A DNA stretch of 7,646 bases, taken from Candidatus Raymondbacteria bacterium RIFOXYA2_FULL_49_16. GTDB lineage: Bacteria > Fibrobacterota > OXYB2-FULL-49-7 > XYB2-FULL-49-35. Positions within the stretch are counted from its first letter, which is position 1. Each line of letters opens with the position of its first letter. The translations under genes and the position numbers were made by a program. Of the stretch, positions 6,395 through 7,646 are shown one piece after another. The notes beneath the pieces are model-generated. The model saw only the letters and a program-made list of their open reading frames with translations, searched no databases and was not told the DNA's origin. The DNA is taken from assembly GCA_001789205.1 (NCBI GenBank), contig MFYT01000066.1, forward strand, positions 1-7,646, given 5' to 3'.

Positions 6395-7508
6395 ATTTAA
6401 TCAGGATAATTCTTTTGGAAACAGTGCTGTTGCCCACCGTAAGGCGCGAGAAATAGACGCCGGAAGGCAGGTTCCCGGCATCCCACATTTTAGAACCCTT
6501 GCCGCTGACTATGGTTGAATAGACCATTTTGCCGACAGAGTTGAAGACCTTGAGCGCGCCCCTGTTTCCCAGCGTGTTGTAGGAGATGTTGGTAGTGGGG
6601 TTGAAGGGGTTGGGTTCGTTAGTAAGGGAGACCTTGCCAGCGACTGCGGCAGAGGCGTTTTCTGCCTTGACCTGCGCGAGATTGCCCACGCAGAGCAGGT
6701 GGGCAGTGTTTCCGTCGGTTGACCAATATTCGGCCAGCGGTGGTGTGGCGCCGCCGTCAACACCGGAGCAGTTTTCATTAGCAGAAATAGAGGCTTTGCC
6801 CGTGCTGCCGGCGCCGATTGGGGCGAGGCATACAATTGCCCATGCTGAGATGTCCGTGATGTTGTTCAGTATCCAGTTGACTTGCGCGGTAACGTCGACC
6901 TGCATGAACTGCTTGCCAAGGAGAGGAGTGCCGTCAATCGCGGGACGGCCCGCTGGGGCCGTGTAATTAATGGTCGACTCCGCACCTGCGATGGTGAGTG
7001 CATAATCGAGGGTGTTCATGGGATCGAGATCTGACCATACAGCATCGTCGGGCATGGCAGCAGGGCCGCCCCACATTGAAACACCGAAAGAGACGTCAAC
7101 CACACCGCAACGTATGGCAACAGGGCCAGCGTTGCAGAGGGGACCGTTGGCGCTCCAGTAGTCGATGAATTCGCCGCGGAGGTATGCGGAGGTAACATTG
7201 CCGCCCGCATTGGCGATATCGTTGAGGTTCGCTGAGTAGAACACTCCGCACCAGCCCTGGTTGTCGAGCGGGTTGGAGCCGAAACTGAAGCCCTTACCTG
7301 CATAGCCAAGGCCCGAGCTATTATTCGCCGTAACTATTTTACCTTCATGCACAAAAGCCCCTGCGGAAATGCCCGGACCAGGGTTGTCCTGAAGAGTGTA
7401 CGCGTTTGTCGTGGCCTTGTACCAATAGACATGCGTCCCGCTGCTCAACTGGGCATACGCGCACAAACTGAGTGTCAACATTAACACTCCGACCAGTGCT
7501 TTTCTCAT
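6393..7508 (-). CDS. Secreted DNRLRE-like protein with T9SS type A sorting domain
   Basis: 371 aa from the ATG at 7508. Signal peptide MRKALVGVLMLTLSLCAYA is cleaved after Ala19. Residues about 20-280 form a beta-rich, Gly/Ala-rich module with six cysteines (WCGVF, LCNAG, IRCGV, IVCLA, ENCSG, LLCVG), hence possible disulfides. The segment FMQVDVTAQVNWIL matches the conserved 'DVT..V..W' part of DNRLRE domains, and LAEYWSTD fits the last strand. Residues 298-371 are a T9SS type A tail: PNPFNPTTNISY, LKVFNSVGKM, LPSGVYFSRL and SKRIILIK. A longer frame opens at 7634, but its first 41 codons are group II intron RNA and lack signal-peptide character. AGGAGGAG at 7520-7513 sits 6 bases (core) from the 7508 ATG and 3 from the adjacent ATG at 7511, so 7508 is preferred. 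It is the first gene of the visible unit. Its ligand is unknown; a surface binding or structural role is inferred from the domain and neighbours. Confidence 0.85.
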   Translation of the reverse strand: MRKALVGVLMLTLSLCAYAQLSSGTHVYWYKATTNAYTLQDNPGPGISAGAFVHEGKIVTANNSSGLGYAGKGFSFGSNPLDNQGWCGVFYSANLNDIANAGGNVTSAYLRGEFIDYWSANGPLCNAGPVAIRCGVVDVSFGVSMWGGPAAMPDDAVWSDLDPMNTLDYALTIAGAESTINYTAPAGRPAIDGTPLLGKQFMQVDVTAQVNWILNNITDISAWAIVCLAPIGAGSTGKASISANENCSGVDGGATPPLAEYWSTDGNTAHLLCVGNLAQVKAENASAAVAGKVSLTNEPNPFNPTTNISYNTLGNRGALKVFNSVGKMVYSTIVSGKGSKMWDAGNLPSGVYFSRLTVGNSTVSKRIILIK

Positions 7509-7512
7509 CATT

Positions 7513-7520
7513 CTCCTCCT
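7513..7520 (-). promoter_or_regulatory. Strong ribosome binding site fixing the start of the 371-aa gene
   Basis: The minus strand reads AGGAGGAG, followed by two consecutive ATG codons at 7511 and 7508. The spacing from the AGGAGG core is 3 bases to the first and 6 to the second. The site argues against initiation at 7634 inside the intron sequence. Confidence 0.85.
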
Positions 7521-7557
7521 TTTGCGGTTGTTTATACTACACCTAAAAAATGGTTTT

Positions 7558-7590
7558 GTTGAGTAGACCGGGCAGTTGCCTGCCCAGCCC
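7558..7590 (-). ncRNA. Group II intron domain VI with candidate branch-point A
   Basis: An 8-pair stem CUGGGCAG/CUGCCCGG (7587-7580 with 7575-7568, one U-G pair) closes a GCAA tetraloop, a GNRA type. The basal part UCUACUC holds the candidate branch adenosine at 7564. It follows domain V directly, as expected for an intron 3' end. Confidence 0.82.
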
Positions 7591-7596
7591 CTCGCG

Positions 7597-7629
7597 GAAC
7601 CGTACGAGCAGCTTTCCCGCATACGGCTC
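7597..7629 (-). ncRNA. Group II intron domain V
   Basis: 33 bases folding as a hairpin. The outer stem GAGCCGUA pairs along all 8 positions with UACGGUUC, including one G-U pair in the catalytic AGC triad region. A CG bulge on the 3' side, an inner stem GCGG/CUGC and a GAAAG loop follow. These are the hallmarks of the intron's catalytic core. One apparent flaw is a U-U opposition next to the bulge (5' position 9 against 23), where many bacterial copies have U-A. Confidence 0.87.
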
Positions 7630-7646
7630 TTCATTCGGTCTTCGGG

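Larger units (their letters stand above)
7558..7646 (-). mobile_element. 3' end of a group II intron, cut by the window edge
   Basis: The minus strand shows the characteristic group II intron ending: a domain V hairpin, a CGCGAGGGG linker, a domain VI hairpin, then GGUCUACUCAAC. The probable 3' splice junction is between 7558 and 7557, because the intron would then end in AC with the candidate branch A at 7564 lying seven bases from the end, the usual distance. The rest of the element, including any reverse transcriptase/maturase gene, would lie beyond 7646. The exon side begins 49 bases before the 371-aa start codon. Whether the copy is complete or a 3' fragment cannot be told here. Confidence 0.85.

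Noticed and set aside
6586-6966. Plus-strand open frame of 126 codons inside the 371-aa gene
   Set aside because: Antisense to a secreted protein with a clear sorting tail; the frame stays open because of G+C-rich codons.
7531-7559. TATAAA (minus strand, 7536-7531) as a -10 box for the 371-aa gene
   Set aside because: The -35 region 17 bases upstream reads ACAAAA, a poor match, and the Bacteroidota-type TTTG element is absent.
7512-7634. Small protein encoded by the intron domain V-VI region
   Set aside because: Open frames across domain V are a common artefact of the conserved RNA sequence; the RNA structure explains the conservation.

Overview
The window looks like part of a glycan-degradation locus from a bacterium of the FCB superphylum (Fibrobacterota, Chlorobi, Bacteroidota and relatives). 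The evidence is two secreted proteins ending in type IX secretion (T9SS) type A sorting domains of about 74 residues, each opening with PNPFNP and closing in an ITLLK or IILIK tail. These tails sit beside a family 8 polysaccharide lyase and CBM96-like 'DNRLRE' beta-sandwich proteins. An uncultured Fibrobacterota-like lineage is a guess; the phylum cannot be fixed from this stretch.

Layout, read along the minus strand (right to left), with all genes on that strand: (1) 7646-7558, the 3' end of a group II intron, with domain V, domain VI and the probable 3' splice junction. (2) 7508-6393, a 371-aa secreted DNRLRE-like protein with a T9SS tail. (3) 6383-5427, a 318-aa protein of the same design. 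(4) 5413-2000, a 1137-aa PL8 lyase (hyaluronan/chondroitin/xanthan lyase fold) carrying a carboxypeptidase-regulatory-like domain, a Big_2-like Ig domain and a C-terminal concanavalin A-like domain. (5) 1926-787, a 379-aa uroporphyrinogen-decarboxylase-like protein of the MtaA/CmuA methyltransferase type. (6) 786-67, a 239-aa secreted DNRLRE protein without a sorting tail. (7) A 66-base left edge that may begin another gene. Junctions of 9, 13 and 0 bases, plus one AT-rich 73-base gap (1927-1999), suggest a single transcription unit, possibly with a second promoter in that gap.

Inferred teamwork: the DNRLRE proteins would hold or bind a glycan at the cell surface or outside the cell. The PL8 enzyme would cleave a uronic-acid polysaccharide by beta-elimination at the outer membrane. 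The URO-D-like protein is cytoplasmic and may be a corrinoid methyltransferase, conceivably linked to methylated sugar products, though no corrinoid partner is visible. No SusC/SusD pair, sulfatase or regulator lies in the window.

Most notable: the group II intron end directly upstream of the first gene (which explains a spurious N-terminal extension of that gene), a 27-base in-frame tandem duplication beside the PL8 catalytic loop, and substitutions at expected functional positions in the PL8 and URO-D-like proteins. No CRISPR array, tRNA, rRNA or clear intrinsic terminator was seen. I did not find a convincing wholly new system; the DNRLRE/PL8/URO-D cluster is the best candidate for novelty.
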